Origin: Akkermansiaceae bacterium UBA2367
Lineage (GTDB): Bacteria; Verrucomicrobiota; Verrucomicrobiia; Verrucomicrobiales; DEV007
Reading direction: 5' to 3'
NCBI GenBank assembly: GCA_002344525.1
Contig: DDTJ01000003.1
Coordinates: 14,096-68,222 of the forward strand
Length of the DNA: 54,127 bases
The stretch's first letter is position 1, and the number at the start of each line of letters is the position of its first letter. The notes beneath the pieces are model-generated. The model made no database searches. It saw nothing but the letters and a program-made list of their open reading frames with translations, and was not told where the DNA came from. Positions 15,402 through 25,305 of the stretch are shown one piece after another. A program made the position numbers and the translations under genes.

Positions 15402-18350
15402 ATGAAGATCCGCTGCCTCGCTCTCCTTCTCGTCTTGTTCGCCTTGTCCGCCCTGCCCGCCCTGCCCGCCAAGGCGGCGGTGTATTTTCTGGAAGCGGAG
15501 GACTTCGAGGGCGGTTGGAACGTGGTCGATGATGCCCAGGCCCGCGAAGCTTCGTCCACCAAGGCCCTAAGCGGCGCCACGGGCGACCCGGCGGCCACCG
15601 CGACCGCCACCGTGACCATCAAGGACGCGGGGCGATACTTCGTCTGGGTGCGCTATTCGAGCCATCCCACCTATCGCGGACCTTTCCGCCTCGACGCCTT
15701 CGCCCAAGACCGCGAACTCGGAGGGGCCCTGTTCGACGAGCAGTTCGCGGACGACGGGGCGGGAGGCAAGTTCCGCTGGGAGAAATTCGAGCTGGTCCTG
15801 CCCGAGGGCGAGGTCACGCTCCGCCTCGGCAAGCACGAGAACAAGAACTGCTCGTGGCTGGCACGGCTGGTGGACTGCGTGCTGCTCACGATGGACCCGG
15901 AGCAGGTGCCGGACCATAGTCAATTCGGAGCCCAGACCTACCTGCGGGTGACGCTCGGGGAGATCTACGAGCGCCCCGCCTACGTCCATCTTTTCGCCGA
16001 CCACTACCGCGCCCCGTGGTACGCGCATTGGTCGCTCGGTTCGGCAGGCCCCGTCAAGGAGATCCGCACGCCCCTCGACCAGATGCTGGCGGCCGGGGAA
16101 AGCACCCCCTGGTGCAATCTCACCCCCACGATCTATGAGGACAGCGGGGCCATGCTCTACCTCACCGTGCGCCACAGCTACACCGATGTCGCGCCGCGCC
16201 TGAAGGCGGTGCTGGAGATTTCCACCACGCCGGACGGATCGGGCCTCGTGCGCCGCTACGAGATCGACAACGAGCCCGGCTCCCTCGCCTTCTACCTGCC
16301 GCCCCATCTGCTCACCGAGGAGAACCGCGACCTGCTCAAGTTCGACATCGAACTGGCGGAGGAGATCGGAAAGCAAGCCGACCTCCACCCTTGGCCGACG
16401 CACGGCAGGCCGCCGGTGAAGTTCCCCTTCTTCGTCACCGCGCCCATCGAGCGCGAGGGTTCCACCCAGCCGGACGGCCGGGTCGTCGAGCGGGAGAAAA
16501 AGACCCTCGCCTACTTCGGCTTCAACGAACCGCCCCACAGCCACATCGGCGGGGCCTGGTTCATGAAGGAGGGCTCCTACTGCCTGCCGGACCTCGACAA
16601 GATGCGGGAGAAACTCCAGCGCGAAGCCGCCGCCTTCAAGGAGGCCGGGGGCAAGGTGGAGGACATCCTCTTCTGCGAAGTCATGGACGAACCCACCGGC
16701 CAACCGCTGGAGCAGGCGGCGGCCATGCCCTCCTACACCGAAGCTTTCCGCGCCTGGTTGAAGGGGAAGAACATGCAGCCCTCCGACCTGCTCGTCGCTT
16801 CCTGGGACGACGTGGTCCTCGTCGCCCCGGCGCAGCGGGAGGCCTTTCCCGCCCTCTACTACTTCTCCCAGCTTTTCCGCACCCGCGCCCTCGGGGACTT
16901 CATGGCCACGCAGGGAAAACTGGCCAAGGACGCCTACGGAGGCGACTTCCCCGTGCTGGCGAACTTCAGCGACGGAGCCGTCTACGGCGCGAACTTCTTC
17001 CTTCAGGGAGTGGACTACTTCGAGTTGCTCGACGCCGACAACCAGAACGCCATCTGGGGCGAGGACTGGGCCAACGGCTCCTCGTCCTACCAATGCGCCA
17101 GCTTCAACGTTGACCTGATGCGCGCCGCCGCCCGCGAGCGGGGGCAGTTCATCGCGCACCACCTCATCGCCCATTCGCGGCGCAAACCTTGGGACATCAA
17201 GCTGAAGGCCACCAGCGAAGCCGCGCGCGGGGTGAAGCTCTTCAACAACTTCGCCTACGGCCCGCTCTGGGCGACCCACGAGGGTGGCCCGTGGTTCCGC
17301 ACCCATCTCTGGCAGGCGCAGCCGCACACTTGGACCGCCAACGCCGCCCTGACCCGCGAGTTCGGCGCGGCGGAGGACCTGCTGCTGCCCGCCATGCCCG
17401 CCCCCGCCAAGGTGGCCCTGCTCTACAGCAGCGCCAGCGACGCGTGGACCGTGGAGGAGACCCATGCCCACGGCTTCGACCGCATGCACACCTGGATGGC
17501 GCTGGCCCATGCGCAGACGCCCGTCGATATCGTCGCCGAGCGGCAGGTGGAGCGGGGCCTGCTGGCGGGCTACGAGGTCTGCTACCTCTCCGGCCCGAAC
17601 CTGACGCGGGCCGCCGCCTTGAAGCTGCGCGAGTGGGTGGAGGCGGGCGGCATCCTGCACCTCGCCACCGGAGCCGCCAGCCGGGACGAATACAACCGCC
17701 CCCTCGACCTGCTCGACGAGCTCCTCCCCGCCGAGCGAGGGGAGGCCGCCAACTTGCAGCCCTTCCGCTCCTCCGGCCGCTATCTCTCCACTTTGCAAGA
17801 AAAGGACACCGTCACATGGCCCGGAGGCGAGGCCGCCGTGCTCGGCGTGAAGCAGCCGCTGACGCCCAAGGAGGGAGCCGACACCCTCGCCACCTTCTCC
17901 GATGGCAGCGCCGCCGTGGTGCGCCGGGGCCAGGTGACGGTGAGCGGATTCCTGCCCGCGCTCGCCTACATCAAGACCGCCCTCGACCGTCGCAAGACCG
18001 CCGAGGAAGCCGAACATCCCCTGACCGAGCGCAGCAGCAATCCCTGGGAATTCCCTGCCGCGATCCGGGACCTGATCCTGCAACCCGCTTCAGAGGTCGT
18101 CCGTCCCGTGGAGTGCTCCCATCCCCTCGTCGATGCCGTCTACCTGCCCAGCGGGCGCGGCATCGTGATCCCCCTCGCCAACTACACCCTCGAACCCATC
18201 GGGCAACTCGAACTGCGCCTCCGCACCGACCGGAAGATCCGCTCCGTCGAAACCTCCGTCCTCGGAGAGCTGGACTTCCGTCAGGACGAAGCCGTGACCG
18301 TGACCCTGCCGCTCGACAGCAACGACTTTCTCATGCTGTGGTTCGAGTGA
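15402..18350 (+). CDS. secreted glycoside hydrolase-like protein with beta-galactosidase-type trimerisation domain
   Basis: A 982-residue exported protein. The signal peptide covers residues 1-26 (CLALLLVLFALSALPALPAKAA). An N-terminal jelly-roll-like carbohydrate-binding region (about 27-165) begins VYFLEAEDFEGGWNVV and includes GRYFVWVRYSSHPTYRGPF. The centre (about 350-640) looks like a TIM-barrel glycosidase, with FGFNEPPHSHIGG, LFCEVMDEPTG and NAIWGEDWANG offering acidic candidates for catalysis. Residues about 665-780 resemble the class I glutamine-amidotransferase-like trimerisation domain of GH42 enzymes (KVALLYSSASDAW, YEVCYLSGPNLT, VEAGGILHLATG). Substrate cannot be read from sequence. 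PIG-L and ROK genes follow on the opposite strand. I cannot assign a numbered GH family. Confidence 0.7.
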   Translation: MKIRCLALLLVLFALSALPALPAKAAVYFLEAEDFEGGWNVVDDAQAREASSTKALSGATGDPAATATATVTIKDAGRYFVWVRYSSHPTYRGPFRLDAFAQDRELGGALFDEQFADDGAGGKFRWEKFELVLPEGEVTLRLGKHENKNCSWLARLVDCVLLTMDPEQVPDHSQFGAQTYLRVTLGEIYERPAYVHLFADHYRAPWYAHWSLGSAGPVKEIRTPLDQMLAAGESTPWCNLTPTIYEDSGAMLYLTVRHSYTDVAPRLKAVLEISTTPDGSGLVRRYEIDNEPGSLAFYLPPHLLTEENRDLLKFDIELAEEIGKQADLHPWPTHGRPPVKFPFFVTAPIEREGSTQPDGRVVEREKKTLAYFGFNEPPHSHIGGAWFMKEGSYCLPDLDKMREKLQREAAAFKEAGGKVEDILFCEVMDEPTGQPLEQAAAMPSYTEAFRAWLKGKNMQPSDLLVASWDDVVLVAPAQREAFPALYYFSQLFRTRALGDFMATQGKLAKDAYGGDFPVLANFSDGAVYGANFFLQGVDYFELLDADNQNAIWGEDWANGSSSYQCASFNVDLMRAAARERGQFIAHHLIAHSRRKPWDIKLKATSEAARGVKLFNNFAYGPLWATHEGGPWFRTHLWQAQPHTWTANAALTREFGAAEDLLLPAMPAPAKVALLYSSASDAWTVEETHAHGFDRMHTWMALAHAQTPVDIVAERQVERGLLAGYEVCYLSGPNLTRAAALKLREWVEAGGILHLATGAASRDEYNRPLDLLDELLPAERGEAANLQPFRSSGRYLSTLQEKDTVTWPGGEAAVLGVKQPLTPKEGADTLATFSDGSAAVVRRGQVTVSGFLPALAYIKTALDRRKTAEEAEHPLTERSSNPWEFPAAIRDLILQPASEVVRPVECSHPLVDAVYLPSGRGIVIPLANYTLEPIGQLELRLRTDRKIRSVETSVLGELDFRQDEAVTVTLPLDSNDFLMLWFE

Positions 18351-18355
18351 GGGGA

Positions 18356-18424
18356 TCAAGGAGGGGAACTTTTCAAGCCCCATCGATGCCAGACGGGACT
18401 TGGAAAGTCCCGCTCCTTGGTTGA
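18356..18424. repeat. GGGACTTTCCAAGTCCC-type inverted-arm element
   Basis: The left arm (about 18356-18383, AAGGAGGGGAACTTTTCAAG) faces a right arm containing a perfect 8-bp hairpin: CGGGACTT 18394-18401, GGA, AAGTCCCG 18405-18412. Related copies lie at 24655-24673 and 53088-53153. It sits between two convergent genes and may terminate both. Confidence 0.6.
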
Positions 18425-19273
18425 TCAAAGATACGGCCCGAGCTTGCTCCTGACATCGTCCTCGAACTTGCGGATGAAACCGAGGGTGTATTCGAGGATG
18501 TCGAGCTCGGGATCGTGCGCCAGCGGGGAGAGGTCCATGCCGTAGATAAGCATATCGGCGTCGTCCACGCTGTGGGAGTCGAAGAAGGTGGCGTTGGCGC
18601 GGCGACGGCCGAGGGTGGCGAGATCGTAGCGCTTGCCCCCGGAGATCTGGGAGTCGAAGATGCCGTTCAGCGCGGCGGCGAGATTCTCATGCCCGCTGAC
18701 GTTTTGTAGCACCTTGTCCTCGTCGGGCATCCAGTCGAGCCCGCGCCAGACTTCGCAGCCCCAGACGGTCTTCGGTCTGGCTTCGGCGGGCAGTTCGCGA
18801 ATGGCGCGGATCACGGCCATGACTACGCCGATGTGGGAGGCGTGCTTGTCGGCGGGATTGTGGGTGTAGACGATCTCCGGACGGGTGGCGAGCAGGAGGT
18901 TTTTCAGGTCTTCCTTGAGCAATGCGTTGCCGGGGTCCTTGACGACGGAACTGGGGTGGCCCAGTTGCATCATGGAGCCGAACCGGCCGACCACGGCGGC
19001 CATTTCCTGCTCCTGGATGCGGATCTGCTTCATGTCCTCGTTGCTGAAGCGCTCGTAGGGACCGGTGCGGGCGCTACCGGCTCCGTCGGTGCAGGTGACG
19101 CCGCCGAACCACTGGTCGTCGCTGTGGTAGCAGGTCAGGATGCCGTGAAAGGCCATGAATTCGAGGTCGTCCTGATGCGCTCCGATGCCCAAGTGGGTGG
19201 TGCGGGACAGGGCGGTCTCGGTGTCCGTTCCATCGGGAATGAAAAGGCGGGCCTGGGGATGGGTGAATTGCAT
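18425..19273 (-). CDS. PIG-L family deacetylase
   Basis: A 282-residue metal-dependent N-deacetylase of the PIG-L/LmbE fold, a family that removes acetyl groups from N-acetylglucosamine-type sugars or related thiol conjugates. The metal-binding motif appears as GAHQDDLEFMA (canonical AHPDDxE, with Q for P), and the third ligand region as THNPADKHASHIGVV. Length fits the family. The start MQFTHPQARLF at 19273 is chosen because the frame upstream is low-complexity repeat sequence; it is preceded by CCGTCTCCCTC. It is on the same strand as, and downstream of, the ROK gene, with a repeat element in the gap. Sugar deacetylation would fit the neighbouring glycosidase-like gene. Confidence 0.88.
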   Translation of the reverse strand: MQFTHPQARLFIPDGTDTETALSRTTHLGIGAHQDDLEFMAFHGILTCYHSDDQWFGGVTCTDGAGSARTGPYERFSNEDMKQIRIQEQEMAAVVGRFGSMMQLGHPSSVVKDPGNALLKEDLKNLLLATRPEIVYTHNPADKHASHIGVVMAVIRAIRELPAEARPKTVWGCEVWRGLDWMPDEDKVLQNVSGHENLAAALNGIFDSQISGGKRYDLATLGRRRANATFFDSHSVDDADMLIYGMDLSPLAHDPELDILEYTLGFIRKFEDDVRSKLGPYL

Positions 19274-19309
19274 GAGGGAGACGGTTGGCTTAGAAAGGGA
19301 AAGGGGGTC

Positions 19310-19398
19310 TACGGAAAACGCGGAAGGCACGGAAGACAAGGGACCGCCGTGAGAGACGCATCGGCTTCATTTTCCGTACCTTCCGCGTTTTCTGTAGG
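19310..19398. repeat. short-word inverted-arm element (copy 6)
   Basis: The left arm 19310-19341 (TACGGAAAACGCGGAAGGCA then CGGAAG) faces the right arm 19368-19398 (TTTTCCGTACCTTCCGCG then TTTTCTGTAGG). It lies between the ROK gene and the PIG-L gene and has the same architecture as the other ACGGA-word elements. Confidence 0.6.
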
Positions 19399-19419
19399 CG
19401 GCCATTCCCGGATTCAGGT

Positions 19420-20808
19420 TTAGATCACTTTGGGCAGACTGGCGGCGGCCACGGCTTGACCATGGCGCTTGTCCTGCTCGTTGGGCGTGCGGAGCTGGAT
19501 CTGGCGGTGCAGCTCGGGGAATTCGTCGGCCAACACTTGGGCGGCTTTTTCGAGGATCAGCTCTCCGCCGCGGCCGCTGGTGACGCGGCCGAGGATGAGC
19601 AGGTTCCTCAACTCGTAGAAGGTCGCGTAGTGGGCGATGGCGTAGCCGAAGCATACGCCGATGGTCTCGTAGATGGCGGCGGCGCGGTCGTCGCCTGCGG
19701 CCATGAGCGTCTGCACCTCGATCAGTCGCTCGGCAAAGGGCATCCCTTCGGGCACGGCAATCCCGGCGAGGGGGATGAGCCGGGCCACGCCCTGCTGGGA
19801 GAAATACTGCACCCCGCAACCGATGTCGCCCGACCATTCGTCCAGCGGAGCGTCGTCGCGATAGTCGATGGGGGCGAAGGCCAGCTCGTTCAGCCAAGGC
19901 AGGATGTGGCCGTCGGGATTGACGTAGCCTCCGGCGAGGCTGGTGCCCATCGAGATGCCCAGCACGGCGTTGTCGTTCATCGACATGGAGCCCGCGAGGG
20001 CGGTGACCTCTCCGTCGTTGACCACCTCGAAGGGAACGTCGTTCCACTCCCGTTTCAGGTCGAAGAAGATCCGGCGCACGCGCTGCTCGAAATCGGCCTC
20101 CGACACGCCGCGGAAGAGGGAGGCGGCCCGGACTTCGTTGTTGACGTATACCCCGGCGGCGCTGCCGCCGATGGCATCCACCCGGGGGAGCTTGGCCGCA
20201 GCGCGGCGCAGGGTGTCGTTGATGCCGTCGTAGTGGTATTGCGGATCGCTTTGGAAATAGGGGTCCCACACGACTTCCTCGGAGAAGACCACCTCGCCGT
20301 CGATCACCGCCGCGCATTTGCGGTCGCTGCCGCCGAGGTCGAAGCCAATGCGGCAGCCTTCCAGATTCCGGCCCAGCGGCATGGAGCTTTCACGGCCCGT
20401 AGGCACGTCGGCGATGGCGCAGGATTCCACGGTCATGGGATGGCCGTAGATCTTCTGCCCCATGAAGCCGTGGTCGAAGGCGCGCGCGCCCTCCGGGCTG
20501 TAGATACCGCGCACCATGTCCGCAATGGCCGGATCGCCGCCGATGACGATGCGGTAGCCGCCGCGTTGCCAGAGCAGGAATTTGATCAGGCGCTCCACGA
20601 TCTTGCGATTGAGGGTGGCATTTTCCCCGGTGTGCGGGAGCACGTCGAGGTCGAAACGGGAAACCGTGCCGTCGGCGCGGACCAAGGCGATGGCCAGAGG
20701 GTGGGAGCCGGCATCCTCCCGGACGAGACGGGCATACTCGCGGTGCCAGAGCACGGCGGGCTGGAAACCGGGATCGAGCGGCGGACGATGTTTGGGGGCA
20801 ATCTGCAT
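19420..20808 (-). CDS. ROK family protein (sugar kinase-like)
   Basis: A 462-residue ASKHA-fold protein. The first ~125 residues form an N-terminal extension before the ROK core, which starts CRIGFDLGGSDRKCAAVIDG. The phosphate-binding motif is thus DLGGSDRK instead of the usual DLGGT. Further core motifs are AIGGSAAGVYVNNEV, VVNDGEVTALAG and GISMGTSLAGGYV. No Cys-rich zinc motif is seen. It may phosphorylate a sugar released by the neighbouring exported enzyme, but the altered first motif means kinase activity is not assured. The start MQIAPKHRPPL at 20808 is preferred; another ATG lies at 20832. Confidence 0.8.
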   Translation of the reverse strand: MQIAPKHRPPLDPGFQPAVLWHREYARLVREDAGSHPLAIALVRADGTVSRFDLDVLPHTGENATLNRKIVERLIKFLLWQRGGYRIVIGGDPAIADMVRGIYSPEGARAFDHGFMGQKIYGHPMTVESCAIADVPTGRESSMPLGRNLEGCRIGFDLGGSDRKCAAVIDGEVVFSEEVVWDPYFQSDPQYHYDGINDTLRRAAAKLPRVDAIGGSAAGVYVNNEVRAASLFRGVSEADFEQRVRRIFFDLKREWNDVPFEVVNDGEVTALAGSMSMNDNAVLGISMGTSLAGGYVNPDGHILPWLNELAFAPIDYRDDAPLDEWSGDIGCGVQYFSQQGVARLIPLAGIAVPEGMPFAERLIEVQTLMAAGDDRAAAIYETIGVCFGYAIAHYATFYELRNLLILGRVTSGRGGELILEKAAQVLADEFPELHRQIQLRTPNEQDKRHGQAVAAASLPKVI

Positions 20809-20932
20809 GGCGTAAGGGTGAAACAAAGGCATTGTGGCACGGGAACGGCAAAGTGCATGGCCCTTTGCTCCAAACGGGGTGGTTCCGGCACGTTCCAGAG
20901 GGGCCGATGTGCTGCACGCATCGACGGGGGAC

Positions 20933-21343
20933 TCAGTCCTCGTCGAGCCAGCCTCTCCGCTGCAGGATTGATCGTCTCTGAAGGAGGCAGATATCGCTGT
21001 TGAATTGCAGCAGCCAAGCCGTCGTCCGGCCCACGGCAGTGATGCCGACGAGGCGGACTCCATCGCGTTCGAAATGGTCCTCCCAACGGTCTTTGCGCGG
21101 ATGGAAAAGGCGGACTGGCTCGTCGGTGTCGGGATCGAGGCTGTAGAGATTGGTTCCCTTGTGCAGATTGCAGTGCAGACAGGCAAGGGCGAGGTTTCCC
21201 TCGGTCGATTCGCCCCGATGCTGCTTGGCGACGATGTGTTCGATATGGAAAGGGGCGTCCGGCTCGTCCTCTGCCCGCAAGCGGCAATATTCGCAGCGAT
21301 ACCGGGCACGCTCCCGAACCAGTTGCCGGAGCGGCGCGTCCAA
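20933..21343 (-). CDS. HNH endonuclease
   Basis: A 136-residue HNH nuclease-fold protein. The zinc-ribbon pair YRCEYCRLR (C19/C22 region) and ACLHCNLHKG frame the catalytic HIEHIVAKQHRGESTEGNLALACL segment, giving the full CxxC...H..H...N...CxxC pattern. The C-terminal half (FHPRKDRWEDHFERDG and GITAVGRTTAWLL) is typical of stand-alone short HNH proteins. It starts with TTG only three bases after the stop of the 86-aa gene, so translation is probably coupled. A role in DNA cleavage is expected from the fold. Whether it is defence-related, homing or housekeeping cannot be read from sequence. Confidence 0.9.
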   Translation of the reverse strand: MDAPLRQLVRERARYRCEYCRLRAEDEPDAPFHIEHIVAKQHRGESTEGNLALACLHCNLHKGTNLYSLDPDTDEPVRLFHPRKDRWEDHFERDGVRLVGITAVGRTTAWLLQFNSDICLLQRRSILQRRGWLDED

Positions 21344-21346
21344 AGG

Positions 21347-21607
21347 TCAGGCGGCCTTGAGGTTCAGGATGAAGGCTTCCGCTTTCATCCGCAGGATCGA
21401 CAGGAGCTTGGCGGTGCAGACCAGCGACTCGTACTCGCCGCGCTCCGCGTCGCTGAGGGCGCCCTCATTGGCTTTTTCCGCCAGAATCTCCATGCGGGAC
21501 AGCCGCTCCGGGTTGGGCGGCATGTCCACCAAGCGCCGCGCTCCTTCCTCCGTGAAGATGGGAGCGCTGGGATCGAGCGCTTGTTCGAGTTCGGCGAAGA
21601 CATTCAT
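21347..21607 (-). CDS. small acidic helical protein paired with HNH endonuclease
   Basis: An 86-residue, mostly helical acidic protein. It reads MNVFAELEQALDPSAPIFTE, then ERLSRMEILAEKANEGALSD, AERGEYESLVCTAKLLSIL and RMKAEAFILNLKAA. The ALSDAERGEYE and KLLSILRMKAE features recur in small proteins that I recall sitting next to short HNH nucleases. It is immediately upstream of the HNH gene and almost certainly co-transcribed. It could be a partner or a regulator. An antitoxin-like role is only a guess. Confidence 0.75.
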   Translation of the reverse strand: MNVFAELEQALDPSAPIFTEEGARRLVDMPPNPERLSRMEILAEKANEGALSDAERGEYESLVCTAKLLSILRMKAEAFILNLKAA

Positions 21608-21732
21608 GGCATAGGGAACATACTGGTTCTGGAGCGGCGTGACAAGTCCTCCCGGCGACTACTGCTAGCGGAAAGCTGGTCAGGAGTGAAGACGCTCTCC
21701 GCCCATCTCTAAGCGCACCACACCGAAGCCAT

Positions 21733-23208
<1,476 letters not shown>

Positions 23209-23316
23209 ATAGGGTTGGACTCCTGCGGCCCGGACTTGCTTGCGCGTCGCGCCCGTGGAGCGGGGGGCGAGACGATACCACAATCCCGCCGACCGTCCGA
23301 CATTTTTACTCCGATA

Positions 23317-24636
23317 ATGAAATACGACGCCCTTCCTTCGGATCTGTTTGCGAACAACCGGAAGCGTCTCGCCGCGTCCCTCCCGCGCAAGTCCCTCGCC
23401 GTGATCCACTCCGCCGACCTCGCTTGGCGCAGCGCCGACGGCACGCAGCCCTTCATCCAGAGTTCCGACTTGTTCTATCTCAGCGGGATGGATCAGGAGG
23501 AAACCATTTTGCTCCTCTTTCCCAGCCATCCCGACCCGGCGATGCGCGAAATCCTCTTCGTGCGCGAGACCTCCGAGCTGCTGGCCGTATGGGAAGGCCG
23601 CAAGGCCACGCCGGAGGAGGCCACGGGGATCTCCGGCGTCGCCAAGGTCCTCTGGACGAAGGACTTCGACGCTGTCTTCCGCACGCTCGTGCGCGAGGCG
23701 GAATCGATCTGGCTGAACCACAACGAGCACGCCCGTTCCGGTGCCCCGGTGAATTTCTCCCTCGACGACCGCTTTCGGCGGCTTTGTCAGGAACGTCACC
23801 CGCATCACCGCTACGAGCGTCTCGCGCCCCTCCTGCACCGCCTCCGCGCCGAAAAATCCGAGGCGGAGATCGCCTTGATCCAGCGGGCTTGCGACATCAC
23901 GGCGAAGGGATTCGATCGGCTTTTGCGCTTTGTCAGGCCCGGTGTGAAGGAGTACGAGATCGAGGCCGAGCTGCTGCACGAGTTCGTCCGCCACGGCTCG
24001 CGCGGCTTCGCCTACCAGCCCATCGTCGCCTCGGGGGCGAATGCCTGCGTCCTCCACTATGTGGCCAACGACCAACCCTGCCGCGACGGCGATCTGATCC
24101 TCCTCGATGTGGCGGCGGAGTATGCGAACTACAATTCCGACCTCACCCGAACGATCCCGGCGAATGGGAGGTTCACTCCGCGCCAGCGAGCCGTCTACGA
24201 CGCCGTCCTTCGCATCCTGCGGCTCTGCATCGACGAACTCGCCGTACCCGGCAAGGCGATCCGCGAGGTCTATCAAAAGGAGGCCGCCCGCGCCGTAGAG
24301 GAGGAATTGATCGCCCTCGGCCTACTCGACGCCGCGAAGGTCGCCGAGGAACGCGCGCAGGAGGACCTGCCCGAGGAGAAGCGGGCCTACCGGAAGTATT
24401 TCATGCACGGCGTCTCCCACAGCCTCGGCCTCGATGTTCACGACGTGGCCCCGGCGGAGAACGTCTTCGTCGAGAACATGGTCGTCACCGTCGAGCCCGG
24501 CATCTACATCCGCGAGGAAGGCATCGGCATCCGCCTTGAAAACGACATCGTCGTGAGAAGCGGCGGCAACCTCGATCTCATGGCCCACATCCCCATCGAG
24601 GCGGAGGAGATCGAGGCGCGGATGGCGGGTCTGTGA
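23317..24636 (+). CDS. pepP: Xaa-Pro aminopeptidase
   Basis: A 439-residue dimetal M24B peptidase that removes N-terminal residues preceding proline. The N-terminal aminopeptidase-P domain has SDLFYLSGMDQEETILLLFP. The catalytic pita-bread fold supplies the metal ligands: LLDVAAEYANYNSDLTRTIP (two Asp), HGVSHSLGLDVHDV (His), VVTVEPGIYI (Glu) and IGIRLENDIVV (Glu). Length is close to E. coli PepP. The ATG at 23317 follows ATTTTTACTCCGATA, without a Shine-Dalgarno sequence. It is transcribed away from the sigma-54 activator gene across a ~108-bp gap that must hold both promoters. Confidence 0.93.
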   Translation: MKYDALPSDLFANNRKRLAASLPRKSLAVIHSADLAWRSADGTQPFIQSSDLFYLSGMDQEETILLLFPSHPDPAMREILFVRETSELLAVWEGRKATPEEATGISGVAKVLWTKDFDAVFRTLVREAESIWLNHNEHARSGAPVNFSLDDRFRRLCQERHPHHRYERLAPLLHRLRAEKSEAEIALIQRACDITAKGFDRLLRFVRPGVKEYEIEAELLHEFVRHGSRGFAYQPIVASGANACVLHYVANDQPCRDGDLILLDVAAEYANYNSDLTRTIPANGRFTPRQRAVYDAVLRILRLCIDELAVPGKAIREVYQKEAARAVEEELIALGLLDAAKVAEERAQEDLPEEKRAYRKYFMHGVSHSLGLDVHDVAPAENVFVENMVVTVEPGIYIREEGIGIRLENDIVVRSGGNLDLMAHIPIEAEEIEARMAGL

Positions 24637-24654
24637 GAGGTGGGTGCCTGGGAG

Positions 24655-24690
24655 GGGGACTTTTCAAGTCCCCGCACTGGATGGGCGGCG
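24655..24690. repeat. GGGACTT-TTC-AAGTCCC hairpin (single arm)
   Basis: A perfect 8-bp stem (GGGGACTT 24655-24662, loop TTC, AAGTCCCC 24666-24673) lies between the convergent pepP and the gene ending at 24704. It is related to the elements at 18356-18424 and 53088-53153 and may also act as a terminator. Confidence 0.6.
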
Positions 24691-24703
24691 GTCGGTGCCG
24701 CTC

Positions 24704-25198
24704 CTATTTCGGAGATCGCGCGAGCGCCTCTTCGATTTCGGCCTCGCTCGGCATTTTGGCAGGAATTCCGTGCTTGGAGAAAAGCTCCCCGAATGCCTGA
24801 CGCCACGGTTCGGGAAGCTTCCGTTGGGCCGACTCGAATTTGAAGAGATCGCACTCGAAACAGATCTCCACGTTCCGGCTTCCCTCGTCGTTTTGCAGCA
24901 AGATGCGATGATGGGGTGTCCAGCACAGGCTGATGTCGAGGCGCGCTGGCAACGGAACCAGATTCCCGTCCATCCAGGCGAGGAACGCCTCCGCATCCAT
25001 TTCGGAAGACTCGATGATCTCCCGCCCATAATATCGCTGCAAGACCACGGTATCCGATTCCGCTGCCGCCGCGCGGATGCGATGGTGCATCCGCGTCCCA
25101 GTGATCGCCTGAGCGATCCAAGCCAGCACACCGATCCCGGCAAGCACCGGCAGGAGGACCGCGAGGATTCGCTTCGTACGTTTCGGGATGGCGATCAT
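24704..25198 (-). CDS. membrane-anchored uncharacterised protein, 164 aa
   Basis: One N-terminal membrane segment follows a basic start (MIAIPKRTKRILAVLLPVLA, then GIGVLAWIAQAI, residues about 9-32). The remaining ~130 residues probably face the periplasm. The soluble part has ESSEMDAEAFLAWMDGNLVP, a beta-strand pair around LDISLCWTPHHRILLQNDEG, FECDLFKFES and a C-terminal acidic helix. No named family is recognised. The ATG at 25198 is chosen over a TTG 36 bases upstream because the membrane anchor starts there. It is divergent from the AlbA_2 gene at 25306. Confidence 0.65.
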   Translation of the reverse strand: MIAIPKRTKRILAVLLPVLAGIGVLAWIAQAITGTRMHHRIRAAAAESDTVVLQRYYGREIIESSEMDAEAFLAWMDGNLVPLPARLDISLCWTPHHRILLQNDEGSRNVEICFECDLFKFESAQRKLPEPWRQAFGELFSKHGIPAKMPSEAEIEEALARSPK

Positions 25199-25305
25199 TC
25201 GAGCTAACTTGGCGCGGTGGGAGGAATTTGGCAAACTTCCGTCAGCCGCAGCCAGCTTTTCGCCTCTTGCTTCGACCGCCGCAGCGGATTAGAGAAAAGC
25301 ACAGA

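Noticed and set aside
20830..20860. TGGCACGGGAACGGCA as a sigma-54 promoter
   Set aside because: It has a TGGCACG half but no TTGC element at the required spacing, on either strand.
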